From: Mesodorylaimus sp. YZB2_4
Lineage: Eukaryota > Nematoda > Enoplea > Dorylaimida > Dorylaimidae
Assembly (NCBI GenBank): GCA_030248295.1
Contig: JASANH010001034.1
Coordinates: 186,001 to 250,000 of the forward strand
Reading direction: 5' to 3'
DNA: 64,000 nucleotides
The stretch's first letter is position 1, and every line of letters begins with the position of its first letter. The notes beneath the pieces were generated by a model, which worked only from the letters and a program-made list of their open reading frames with translations, did no database searches and was not told the DNA's origin. The translations under genes were made by a program, and so were the position numbers. Shown here one piece after another: positions 12,354 through 23,292 of the stretch.

Positions 12354-13170
12354 CCCATAATTCATGACTCATCCTTTTTCTGTTCATCAAAATGGTGTTG
12401 TTCGTTGATACGCACGCGAGGATCAGTGCAACCATGCCTGGCAGGCGTAGGAGGGAGGTGGCCGACCGAAATCAGTGTGATAAACACTCCGACTGGAGTG
12501 GGCAAGTCTTGCGACTTTACATACGGCCGGAACATCAACCCGAGAGGTTGACGTCTCCCAGCCAGGGGATTCTCTCTGGCTCCATGGCCCCTCGGGCAGT
12601 GAGGTTACATCAGTCCTTGCTGGCTTTGTCCCCTGGATCTTGTTGATGTCCGAGCGATGGGCGGTCGTCCTCTCATCGCTTGATCCCTGTCTCGCTTGAC
12701 ATGACTTGAACTTTCGATCCGAAGACCACAGGGTGTCCAAGTAGTGCTCACCACCGCACCAAGGAGGCCATCATGTCTGATTAGTCATTTTCTTCTCACC
12801 TAATTACATCCTGTGTAATTAGCTTATGTAGAGTTGTAAGTAGCTTTTTAGTACTGTACAATATAACACTGCCCTTCTGTTCTTCTCGATGCGAGCATGA
12901 AGAGGTCACGATGGTTCGGATCACGCGCAGGGAAAGCCAAGAAATAAGCAGACACATTGGCCGTCCACCCCATTAGGCAGGGATAATGCAAAAAACGTAG
13001 CTGTCAACTGTCAACGAACCCGACAAGCCGACAAGACAGCAGAAAGACCCGACCTCAGGTCACACGCAGAAGCGACCCCTGGCAAGATTTACTACCCTGG
13101 CGTTAGTGACAACATTGATGGTTCAACGGGCAGACAGTCTCCTGCCGAGCTAACTGAGGCACAAGATAGA
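12354..13170 (+). repeat. Dispersed repeat R, copy 1
   Basis: Starts with CCATAATTCATG and contains the blocks CATCAACCCGAGAGGTTGACG, GGTCACGATGGTTCGGATCACG and GACAACATTGATGGTT. Related copies lie at 15066-15360 (partial), 28225-28837 and 29447-30260. Non-coding; the origin could be a non-autonomous transposon or simply part of the duplicated block. Confidence 0.7.
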
Positions 13171-13329
13171 AAGCAGTGGAGCATGTGCTGTTTTCGCTGT
13201 GATAGGACCAGGGCAGCAGAGCATAATAGCCTGAAGATAGTGCCAAGTATGGAGTGCAAACTGAAGTTTTATTGTGCAATCAATCAGTTTTTGTCAGAAC
13301 CAACGCACTTTTGCATTTGAAGAGCCTGG

Positions 13330-14533
13330 TTACTGGACATACACGCATTGAATTGGCGAAAAGTAACAGTTGACGAAAATTCGACTTCCGTATCTCAGTT
13401 CGACCTTATTTTTCAGGACACCTGGCTTTAATTGACTTTTGATGGCTAATAGTTTGAACCTGCCAGACGACCACTTGACCACACGTCTCTCTTTGTGGCC
13501 TAATTGATCTGATGATTTGAAAGATAATGTGGTCGGTTTCCTTAAAAAGCATTATAAAGCAAAAAGCACTGTAATTCGCAATGAAGGGCCGCCTGGGTGG
13601 TGTAGCGGTGAAAGGCGTGTGTCACGGTTTGCCTGGCTGAGGTGGAAACCGGTCCGCCCTGAGTTCAACTGGTCAGAACTTGGTGAAGTTCTCTCTGCGC
13701 CTTGCACGCCTGGCGGTGGGTGACTCACCCTTCATCCCTCCGGGGTCCATAAACGAGGAGAGGCCTTATGGGGTGGGAGGCTCTCGGATTTGAGTCCCCT
13801 CATGGGGCACGGGGTGGGTATGATCACCGACATCGCGGGGTAGCGACTAACAGGCGCCCGTGCCCGGCATGCATCCCGGCTTGACCATAGTCGATGGCAA
13901 GATAGGGTCAGCTAACAAGCCCGCGGAGAAAGGGCCAAAAATCGACCCTCGCCTGGACTGACCAGGATGGGTTTAAAAAATTGGCATAAAGGCAGGCAAA
14001 GTAAAGGAGCTTATATACCTACGTTGAGGGGACTTGAATTCCCAGCGGACTCACTGATATCTTATCAGAGCCTCTAGATCAATCAGTATGTGTCACTGCT
14101 TGGCCAATCCAGACCTGACGACCCAATTGCAGCAGTTATTTGTGCTAGATGGATGCAGGCAGCTAGCGGCTAATCGTACTGCCCACTTGACCCATCAGTA
14201 AGTAAGCGAGAGCAAGGCTCAGATGTAAGGAGGGTAGGGATACAAGGGAATGCGATTTTCTTCGCTATTGAACTATTTTTGACAAAACTTGAAAACATGC
14301 ACTGCACATGCGCCCTTGGTAGCTTTTAGCCGACCAAGCCCAGCGGTTTTACCCCTACCCTCCTTACGATGCCCGTACATGCAGTACAGTACTATATGTA
14401 GGCCCAAAAGATATATACATTAGTCTTACTGATCGTGAGAAGCGTCAACCATCGCTATCGTCGATGAGTCACCCAGCACATTGGCAGCTATGCACCAAAG
14501 TACAAAAGGGAGGAGAATACCGAACCAAGCCAT
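13330..14533 (-). CDS. Allatostatin-C-like neuropeptide precursor, copy A
   Basis: Two exons, 14430-14533 and 13330-13540, joined by GT-AG with phase 2, give 104 residues. Exon 1 encodes a signal peptide (MAWFGILLPFVLWCIAANVLG). Exon 2 begins KPTT and has a dibasic-like KERR, then VVKWSSGRFK, a variable linker, and the C-terminal peptide IFVNCYFSPIQCVYVQ after an SR. Cys-x6-Cys enclosing Y-F-S-P-I-Q matches the allatostatin-C core (C-Y-F-N-P-I-S-C), a disulfide-looped inhibitory neuropeptide family related to somatostatin. The second exon has no internal start codon, so this gene is easily missed. The gene structure is well supported by two intact paralogues; the peptide-family assignment rests on the core motif and precursor layout. 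Confidence 0.75.
13589..13975 (+). repeat. SINE-like element inside the intron of peptide gene A
   Basis: Begins GGTGTAGCGGTGAAAGGCGTGT (split A-box-like head), followed by a B-box-like GAGTTCAACTGG and a GC-rich body ending near a short A-rich stretch at 13975. GC content is clearly above its surroundings. A tRNA-derived SINE is the best explanation; boundaries are approximate. Confidence 0.45.
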
Positions 14534-14600
14534 GATGAGGTACGATCGATTTTTCAGTCGCTGCTTGGCGAAGAATATTAGACTATAAGGCAGATCTCCT

Positions 14601-14613
14601 GGCTTATATCCAT
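14601..14613 (-). promoter_or_regulatory. TATA box of peptide gene A
   Basis: The minus-strand ATGGATATAAGCC lies about 70 bases upstream of the ATG. It is identical at the corresponding place upstream of copy C (31133-31145) and slightly altered in copy B (17889-17900). Confidence 0.6.
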
Positions 14614-14820
14614 TTGGTTAGCCGTTCAAAAGCCTCTTGGCAAGCTTTCCGTCAAAGTCGGTCTTGATGTCGCTGGAGGCAACTGATATTTCGCAAAGGG
14701 CGCGCAAGGAAAAGACCATTAAAGGTTTGCATGCCGCGCCGGATCTTTGTGCTATTTGGAGCTGTCAGTGACGCCATACGCTTTTGCTTAAATCGTTGAA
14801 AGCGTTGATAATTGTGTGAT

Positions 14821-14850
14821 GATGTCAAATTTGTAATGCGTCGCATGTAA
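14821..14850 (-). promoter_or_regulatory. Conserved upstream block, peptide gene A
   Basis: ATGTCAAATTTGTAATGCGT followed by CGCAT (plus-strand orientation) lies about 290 bases upstream of the start. Matching blocks lie upstream of copies B (18069-18095) and C (31352-31378). The intervening sequence is more diverged, so selection on a regulatory element is plausible but unproven. Confidence 0.45.
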
Positions 14851-15065
14851 CGATCAGCATGCCATGCCTCTCCGAAAACGTTCTGTGCGTACTGCAGCAC
14901 AATCATCTGTTGACCCAAGCTACCACAGGTTTGTGCCATTGAAAATGCAATTCACCCTAACTCCCCGCTTTCTCGTCATCCCAGGGGCTATAGGGTTTCA
15001 AAGAGGGGCGACATGGAAGTACAAACCTTAGTGGCGATAGAAAACCCTCGATAGCTCATTGCCTG

Positions 15066-15360
15066 TTGATCCATAATTCATGATGTGCCCTTTTTACTAA
15101 AATAGGTGCTACCCGTCGTATAAAATGTGTCCCTTCACCCTCGAGTGCGCAGAAGCGTGGTAAAACATGAACATGAACCCTTTGATACGCACGCAAGGAG
15201 TAGTCCTTGCTGACTGCGTCCCATGGACCCTGTTGTTGAGCGAGATCATCCCCTTTATCACTTGATCACTGACACGATTGACTGGAATGTTCCATCTGGG
15301 CAGCACAGGGGTCCCAATACTGCGTACTACCAATAAGGGTAACTGTCACGCCAGGTTAGT
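15066..15360 (+). repeat. Dispersed repeat R, partial copy 2
   Basis: Contains CCATAATTCATGATG, the ACTAAAATAGGT block also seen at 28260, and GTAGTCCTTGCTGACTGCGT. Bases 15112-15180 also match, in reverse complement, the SINE body at about 61365-61435. Confidence 0.5.
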
Positions 15361-16925
15361 CACTTCCCTCACCAGGTCAATCGACAAGGGCTAAGACAGT
15401 TAAGAAACCACTGTCTTTCTGATCAGTCAGACTCTGACGAACACGAAAATCCATAATTAAGAAGTCATAAGCATCATCGCTCCAGTGCTTCAAAAAGGTT
15501 GTAGCCTGAGTACCTTCCGCATAAGCTGCAGCAGTGAAATTTGTACTTGACACTGCCACACATCCCACAAGAATCCCTACAAAAAATCACGCTGACTCGT
15601 AAATACCAGAATCGTGTGGCTTGGCTTAGGCGTGTGCCAGTCACGCCAGCCGGGTAAGTCGTTTCGTGTTTTTTTTCCCCCCCCCCCCCCCCCCCCGAGT
15701 GCGCAGACCCACATTTTGATTGCATCTGCCTTTCGAATGAGTTTTTCTCAGAGAGCAAATTAAATGTATCCTCTAGGCATAGAGAAACATGCGTTACGTG
15801 TTTGCAGAATTGTTGTATTGCTGACTAAAAGTCTAGTGACAGCAAGTTCAACGAGGCTAAAATTTCTCCAACTTAATTTTTACCTGATCAGATGATTAGT
15901 ATATATGAATATGCATTGAGGAAGTATGATATGCCGATCGTGCGAGAGTGCAAGCGAGGCATGATAAATTTGACATTATCCATCTATAGTCGGTTCATTT
16001 TCACGCGAACGGTTAAAGCATTAGGTCTGATAACTCCGAGTGACATAAAAGTAGACCTTTAGCGACCATCCTCTGAGCCTTAGCGAATGTTACTGCCTCC
16101 ACAAACCAATAACATATTCGACAAAACCTAGTGAGCTCATCGACTGGTGTCGAACACAGTACTTACGTAATTTGGGCTCGCTTACAGTGCAGTACTAATC
16201 ATTCTCTGTCCCATTTGATTATTATCTCGGGGTTTTGACAGCAATCAGCTATGTAAGCAGCTTCTTGACTAAAGTCGGACCAACTGGACCGTGGTACATG
16301 GTTTAGACGAACTTCTGTTGCGCTATTCTGTTGAAGACAAACGTAGAGGGGTACGCTGATTCGGATCTGACACAGAGCAAGCCTAGAGCAATCAGAAAAT
16401 GGCTATCCGCTCTTATTTGATGCAGGGCATCGTGTTCAACCTCAATGCAGGGCATCGTGATCACGATCGTGTTCAAGCTTAAACTACAGCCTTCAGTCGA
16501 GGGAAGTTGACGAGACTGAGACTTAGAGGAGCTGAGGTATACTGTAGGCAGCAAAGGCAAACCTATTATCGTTGGAGACAGGTGGAAAAAGTTAGGCGCA
16601 CTCGGGTCAGGTCCCTGGCTAGTATTTTAGAAGGCACAAGGAAGGACGGTCTCGTTACATGCCAAGGAACACGTGGTCGAAGTTGGCGTTTCCTCCGTAA
16701 TGGAACTTAAATTGTCTATGCTGAGGAACAAATGCAAAATGGTCTAGAAAGAGGCTTCAAAATTTTTTGAATCAGGATATATGGCGGAACCTAAAGCTGA
16801 TCCAGCGGAGCGTGACTTGAACCCGCGCGAAGGATCTGCGCTGACTGTCCCTGCAAGAACCCCGCCAGCAGTACTGCGAAATGACGCATGTAGATTAGAA
16901 AAATATGATCATTCGCAGAAAAGGG
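15361..16925. other. Intergenic sequence between peptide genes A and B
   Basis: No gene seen. A poly-C run at about 15678-15697 creates a spurious minus-strand frame rich in Gly. A short direct duplication (GCAGGGCATCGTG) lies at about 16422-16458. Confidence 0.5.
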
Positions 16926-17813
16926 CTACCGCACATACACGCACTGAATAGGCGAGAAAAAACAATTAATGAAAGTTCGGCTTTTTGACCTCAGTATGAT
17001 TTTGTTTTTCGGCTTGTTTGGCTTGCCTTTCGCTTTGATGTTCGTCCACACCTTGAACCTCCCAGTCGACCATTTTGCCACACGTTTTTCTTCTTGCTTC
17101 AGATGGGACGTTAAAGCTGAAATTGGTTTCCTAAACAGAAATAAGGAGCGCTCGATATCTTGTAAATCTGGTGACATTATTATTTCCCAATGAGCCTGAC
17201 GATGAGGCTGGGAAATTCTTTGACGAATCAATAGTTACTGTATATGGGGACTGAACTTTGAGGCACATTTCGGCATGGAGGTTCTGGGAAAGAACTCATA
17301 ATTAAAATCAGTCCAAACACCCTTTTAGTAAAATGAGTCCATCAATATCCTTGGTTTTCCTCCTTCTTCACTTCCTGCTTTGCCGGAGACGACATGGCAG
17401 GGTGTCTCGAGTGTCCACTGCACACACCCCATACTGTCTCACTAGTTTGGGTAAGCTATTCGAGGGGGGGGGGAGGTTACACCAAAAGGGGCCTGGAAAG
17501 AAAGCTGAACGATATATTTGCACCTTATTATATGCGCATCAGGTCTCTGGAAACGAACAAATCAATGGTCTGGCCAATCAGTGCTTCAGGCCTTCTGATC
17601 TGAGAACTCAGCTGGCACAAGAGGGCAGATGCCTTTTCTCATCGCAGCTTATCACATGGGCACGCATAGTATGTATTGTCGGCTCAGGTAACATTTTATT
17701 TCCGATCAGCCTTACTGAGGAGATTGAACCACAGTAGCCGTCAGCGTATCACCCAGCATCGATGACAGTACCAGCCAAACTACAAAAGGGAAACAAATGC
17801 TGATCCAAGCCAT
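16926..17813 (-). CDS. Allatostatin-C-like neuropeptide precursor, copy B
   Basis: Exons 17716-17813 and 16926-17130, GT-AG, phase 2, give 100 residues. The signal peptide is MAWISICFPFVVWLVLSSMLG. Exon 2 starts KPIS, then has EEKR, VAKWSTGRFK, a Lys-rich linker, SR, and TFINCFFSPIQCVYVR at the C-terminus. The Cys-x6-Cys core is CFFSPIQC. Identities with copies A and C concentrate in the signal peptide, the KWS-x-GRFK block and the terminal peptide, while the linker varies, as expected for a prohormone. Intron length is 585 bases. It is the most diverged of the three at the upstream region, suggesting an older duplicate. Confidence 0.75.
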
Positions 17814-17888
17814 GATGTGGCACAACGGTTGTTTCACTCGCCGCTTGCAGTAGGATACTGAAAACACCAGTTTAGACTCCTAGACTTA

Positions 17889-17900
17889 CTGTATATCCAT
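17889..17900 (-). promoter_or_regulatory. TATA-like box of peptide gene B
   Basis: The minus-strand ATGGATATACAG lies about 80 bases upstream of the ATG and aligns with the ATGGATATAAGCC of copies A and C. Confidence 0.5.
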
Positions 17901-18068
17901 TCTATTCATGTAAAGCCTGCTTGGCAAGCGTTTTGTCAATAATACTATCGACTGACATTTCGTGAAGGTCACCAGCACAAGGTCGCTAAAAGTTTGCTTT
18001 TATGTCGATTGGACCAATCAACAACATCGTGACCTTCCGCGTTAGAAGGAAGCAATAATTCATGAGGT

Positions 18069-18095
18069 AATGTCAAATGTGTCATGCTTCGCATT
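18069..18095 (-). promoter_or_regulatory. Conserved upstream block, peptide gene B
   Basis: AATGTCAAATGTGTCATGCT then TCGCAT, about 260 bases upstream of the start, aligns with the blocks of copies A and C. Confidence 0.45.
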
Positions 18096-18129
18096 GCTCA
18101 CAATCGGCGGAGCATATGTCCCAAGCAGT

Positions 18130-20768
18130 ACAATATATACTGTAGTCATCTATCGACACCCACATTCCACTGGATCAAATTGGATCCTGTATGATTGGAT
18201 TAGATTGAACTCAAAATTGGCTTAAAACATTTTAGCGGTGTACTAAAATGACTGCGTTTCATGTTTTTATAGATCACAAAACGCTCACAAATGCTCTCTC
18301 GAGGGGGGGAAGAGACACATTACACACATAACCCAAAGCTTGATGTGGTGGCTTAGGTGCGCTTGCTGTTGCAGCGCGCGGCCGCTGCCATCCAGACAAT
18401 TATCGCTTTCTACATAATGAGCCTAGACGCCGAAACCCGTATCAGGGATCCCAGGGAGGGTTGACGCAGGTAATGCCGGGGAGCTTACGCTCCAGATACA
18501 ACTCAAAGCAGCAGTTTCTGGCTTCTCGTTGCCAAAGACCAATGAACACGACACTTCTGCCTGTCGACCCCCCACTCTCCTGGCTCAAGCGCACGGGCCA
18601 CACTGTAAATTCACCACCCCGAGATCAGCATTGCAATTCGAACGAAATATTCGAGTGCTTAAAACAGGTTTCATGCGTGATCCTGCATGGGTGCCCATAC
18701 TGCACTGTACCTGCTGGTCCCTGAAAGCATTTCTCTCAACAAAATATCTGCAAGAACTTCCATGAATATCTTCTAGCAATCATCTTCTTAAGCTATTAAC
18801 TTCAATGACGATGTTATAATCAGTACACCCACGCCCAAGTGAAAGACCGAAGTCTCTGTGACAAAAAACTCCGACAGGACGAAGCTGATAATGAGTCTCA
18901 AGACTACACCTGCTGCGGGAGCATCAAACAGCCAGATGAGAGATTGATCTCACAGGAATGAGTGCTGGTCACAGAGTTGTCATGGCTGCATGTTAACCCT
19001 AAAAGCGCGAGTAGTTGCACGTGAGCAATGAATAGCCAGCAGGATCCTTCTTGATCTTCTTTTGTGCTGCATGTCCTATCTCCACAGTTTTGCTTCATGT
19101 TTTTTTCTAACTCCTGTAATAGGCTGGATAGCTCTACATTGAAGATAATACCGTGGGGCGAGGATGGCCTCAAAACCCCTCCACGCAGGCATCCTAGTCG
19201 GCAGGAGACAGCAACTGGAAGTGACGTCTCCATCCTCGTCTGCCTCGCCTGGAGGTGCGTATTGAGTGGCCAACGAAGGAAATTGATTCGCTTAAGCGGC
19301 GGCTAGCTAAGGCATCCAAATACAGGCTTATCCACAGGCCTATTTCATTCCTTTTTTAGCCCAGATTTTTCTCTACCTATCCACTGTACCAATGCGGAGT
19401 TCTGCCCGCTTTCGAGCGCATGAAATATTGCATGTTGCTTCTTCTACGAAATGTGTTCAGTGGTGGGCGGGCACCGACATGCAAGGCACTGGCACCGTTA
19501 GCCAACTGACTCCTCAAATACATTTTCCTGAATTTCCTCCCATTTTTAATTCCAGTTTGCGATGAAAGAGAATTTTTAGTCCGCGCTTCCGTGTCCAAAA
19601 ACGACAGAGTAGTAACACCATCATCATCATCATGGTTTATTCTTGGCCAAACACTGACAGTGCACTTTAAGATCAGAGGCATGCAGGGCTACGGAACGTC
19701 AAAAAAGAGAGAACACACCATATGGAGACGTTACTGATTTGAGTTTCCCGCCGTTAAAGTATATTTTCACTCGTCCCACAGGTGTTGTAAACATGCATAA
19801 CAGCTTCCACCACGAACAAGTAGTGATGCTACCAACATATTTTGAATTTCCCGCCACTTTTCTGGCAGTGTATGCGGTGTAAATTATGGAGATTGCATAT
19901 CTTCTGCTCCTTCATCTTTGTGTGCCTATTCCCACCCATGGCTATATAGCCATGTTCCCACCACCCTACAACGATCCGGGGCAACACCCTGTCAAAACAG
20001 TTGCAAAACAGGGGAGCAACAATGCTAGTTTGTCGCTTGAACATGTAGCTGGATCCCGCTCAAACAAAGCTCATAATCGACGTCGTGCTCTATTGGACGT
20101 AAACGTAAAAAAGTTATCCAACTTTGCGCCCATAAAAAAAACCAGGAGAGATTTTGAAAAGATTTTTGGCACCCACTGTCCTCGACGTCTCTATTGACAG
20201 TACTAGATATATTTCGTTGGCTCGTAAATCTTATGTGCGTGCATTTGCATAGCAAACAAAACAGAATGAGTCTTTATAATTACTGAACTCTTTTTTTAGT
20301 TTCTTCCATAAAAACTGTTTCTTGGGGAGGTTAGTTCGGCAGTCTTCAATAATCTTAATCTGGGATATCGGATTGGGTACAGCAAACCTATACTATCTGT
20401 TTTCTTTGGGAAGGTAAGGTACACGCAGCACTGAGAGGCACTCGAAGGGCGTGCATATTCTCAAGGAGAACAGGATGTATACACTACGCAGTTGCAAATA
20501 CAGATTTATGAATCTAATGTTACAATATTGCATGAGAGCATCAGGTTGATGAACGAGGTTTATTTTACTTTTGATTTTAAAAATACCCTCTTCAAACAGA
20601 TTGTAACCATTTGATTGCAAGGCGGGGTGTTCTGGTACAGCCACCGTACTGTAAGTGAATAATGCATATTGCACGTATAAAGTTCCAAAAAAAGTTTATA
20701 GCCTTCCAAAAAAACTTGGTTTCCCTAGGATTCTAGACTGTTCTGCTTGTAACCTTGTTAGTCTGGGC
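18130..20768. other. Repeat-rich intergenic sequence
   Basis: No convincing gene. Bases 19145-19330 are a minus-oriented copy of a repeat (here called G; GAGGCTGAAACCCGTCGGG and GGTTGCC-x-GACTGGCCGCC blocks) seen again at 41625-41900 and 60598-60815. A 103-codon plus frame at 19886-20197 has no recognisable features. A CATCATCATCAT microsatellite lies at 19618-19632. Confidence 0.4.
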
Positions 20769-21448
20769 TTATGCATAAGAGCAACGCGACAGGTCGATCA
20801 TCGATTCGATGATCGACTTGATCATCGATGAACTCCAATCGGCCATTGCATTGTACGCCAGGCATCCCCAGACCATGACATTACCACCACCGAATTGGAC
20901 TGTCACAAGGGTACAGCTTACCTTGTACGCTTCACCTGCCTTCCGCCAAGCTTTGGTTGGACAATCTGGACACAAGATTGAATTCGAATCGACCACAAGA
21001 TCTTTCTCCAATACTCAAAGGGCTTGTTCCCGTGTTCCAGGACGAAACGGAGGCGAGCTTTTATGTGCCGGTCGGAAAGGAATGGTTTTTTGCGGGCAGT
21101 GCGTGATCAGAATTCCCTCATGCAGACGTCGACAAATAGTTTTGGGCGAAATCGTGATTTTCTTGGATTGTTCGAGCTCCCTGGCCACTTGGACCGCCGA
21201 TATTGGCCGATCCGCCTTGACTTTGTTCACTATTTAGCGGCCGATTCTGGGCGTCGTCGTGCGTTTCCGACCACGTCCAGGCAAATCTTCGATTGCCTGG
21301 AGATTTTCGACTTTTTGATGAGCGAAAAAATGGTGGAGCGCTTTGAACCCGTAGCCTTTGCGATTTGTCCGTACAATTGACCTTGGTTCTTGCGATCGAC
21401 CACAAACGACCATTGTCCAATAGTCAAATGAGATTTGCGAGTCGCCAT
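20769..21448 (-). pseudogene. Tc1/mariner transposase relic
   Basis: Minus-strand fragments in several frames reproduce a Tc1-type transposase in order: an N-terminal helix-turn-helix (MATRKSHLTIGQWSFVVDRK and GSKRSTIFSLIKKSK), a GRKR linker, the second DNA-binding region (RPISAVQVARELEQSKKITISPKT), then the catalytic region with KAGEAYKVSCTLVTVQFGGG and VMVWGCLAY. Frames are broken at least twice and the first catalytic Asp region is degraded, so it is inactive. A 25-bp palindrome overlaps the C-terminal end at 20789-20813. Confidence 0.75.
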
Positions 21449-21859
21449 TTCGATGGTAGAAAAAAGGAGACACTGATATCCTATGCCTGAGGCACCTCTA
21501 TTCCCTTAGACCAGGAACCAAACCAAGACATGACTGCCCTTGGACAACAATGAAAAACCAGAAAGTCTGTAGCAGTGCGATTATTTTTGTCCCGGAAATA
21601 ATTGTGGCCACTCGTATTTTCTCTTGTCTCAATGATTAATGGTAAAAGATAACTGGATTCTGATTGATGGGCTATGGTAAATAAACAATTCTCTATCCAG
21701 CCATATCCTACTTATTGCCCTAAAAAAGGCGCAGATACCCAACTTTTTGCAGGTGCCCGATTATTTTTGTTTCCCATTTTTATTATCATGGCAGCGCCCG
21801 TCTCAAGGCTTTTCCACACTGCTCATCGCGGATCACTCTATTTTACAGGCTGATAATGT

Positions 21860-22520
21860 AAAGAAGAGGCATGCTGCTCACAAAAGACTGCTTGAGAGAG
21901 GCACGAAATTTTTTCACGCCAGGACGAAAATACAGTATCAGGGGCATGGACATTTCAGGACGCGAAAGAAAACTTGGCAATTACGCAGATGACACCAACT
22001 CGGTGACTGGATGTTCGAAATCGAGAGAACGAATTTTCTATGCCTACGATGTGGATAAACGAGCATCAGGTGCAACACTGAAACTGAAGACAACACAAAA
22101 GCCAAAAATTTTGCTTCTTTGGATCATCAACAGGCGGGAATTAGAAAAAGAGCTGATGCATTTTGTGGTTAATAAACTGAAAATATCTAAATAGATTTTG
22201 GATTAGCACGGATAGGCATGGAAATAGCCGAAAACTGGGCGTGTGTCACAGGTTACAGGGACTTGAGCGAAAGATTCCGCCCTCAGAAATTTCATATTTC
22301 GGCAGAATATCTGCGGCTAACATCTACTATTTATCAAAGCTGTGGTACTTGGCCTCAATGATTGGGTTAGAAGCTGACTGCCAAAAGTTCATCAAAAGGA
22401 AAATTAACAGTTACCTCTGGCACCCAGCAAAAGTCAATATGATGAATAAACTAGCTTTAAAGAGGAACAAGGAACAGGGAGTCCTGGGCTACTCCGATGT
22501 AGGAATGACTGCCTAGGCTT
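21860..22520 (+). pseudogene. Non-LTR retrotransposon (LINE) reverse-transcriptase fragment
   Basis: One frame (21871-22194) contains NYADDTNSV, the catalytic YADD of a reverse-transcriptase palm. A second frame (22241-22516) continues with KLWYLASMIGLEADCQKFIK and KEQGVLGYSDV, matching the thumb and connection region of LINE reverse transcriptases. A stop and frameshift between them and the absence of an endonuclease show a dead 5'-truncated copy. Confidence 0.65.
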
Positions 22521-22639
22521 TCAGAATAATGCTGCTTATTCAGAGCAAAAGTTTGTGTGTTACGATACTTATGATTATTTTGTTCACAAAGGCAGGTCTA
22601 CTTGCGACCAAATCAACTTGCGCATTTCAGCTGTATAAG

Positions 22640-22860
22640 GATACCAGAAAAGAAGAAAAAGCTGCTAAAAAAAAGCCCCTAAAACAGCACACTGGGGGGG
22701 GAGAAAAAGAGAAAACCAAAAAATATGAGTGTTGTTAGTCGCGAGAGAGCGAAAAAGACCCCCCTCCCGCGCGGCGGGGGGGGGGGGGGGAAGCTAACAG
22801 AGGGGGGGGGAGAAGAACACAACCCACCCCGGGCGGGGGGGAAAAGCCCCCCCCCACAGT
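22640..22860. other. Low-complexity poly-G/poly-C/A stretch
   Basis: Alternating homopolymers of G, C and A (several runs of 8-14) give a composition unlike any neighbour. It lies between the LINE fragment and the Tc5-like insertion. An assembly or base-calling artefact is at least as likely as a real low-complexity tract. Confidence 0.5.
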
Positions 22861-22899
22861 ATCGATCACTAAGACCCCGATTCCTCAACAAACCCCTCA

Positions 22900-23100
22900 C
22901 GAGGGAGGTCTCCTTGGTGCCCGACGCGTATGGTGGGGAGACTATACGGATTTTGTAGTCCTCTTATAGGCTCAACAGAACATAACATTCATGCGCGCGA
23001 ACGCGCGCTAGCGGCCGCTGTACAAACGAGTAAAGTTTACACTGATTTTGAAATTCCCGCCATCGTTTGCTGTTACATCGCGCTGTCTGCTGTGCGCGGG
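22900..23100 (+). repeat. Left terminal inverted repeat of Tc5-like element
   Basis: 201 bp, matching the reverse complement of 26142-26342 at 196 positions by hand alignment. It contains an internal palindrome-like GCGCGCGAACGCGCGC. Confidence 0.92.
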
Positions 23101-23292
23101 GGCGCGGACGACACGCCTTTTCACGTTATCATCACCCCTTTTTAATGGATTTAAAAATTTGATTTTGATTGATCGGGTTGAAAATCTCGGCGATTTCAAC
23201 TGGAGAAGAGAAAAACTTCATTTGAACAGGTAAAATCTTAAAGTTTCTGTTGCGGTTTTTGTCTTCATTTTGTCTCGCTCAGAAGTTTTACA

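Noticed and set aside
14652-14939. 95-codon minus frame upstream of peptide gene A
   Set aside because: The homologous region upstream of copy C is frameshifted and stopped, so it is conserved as upstream DNA, not as protein.
15474-15758. Gly-rich and Cys-rich minus frame
   Set aside because: Created by a poly-C homopolymer; no splice signals or homology.
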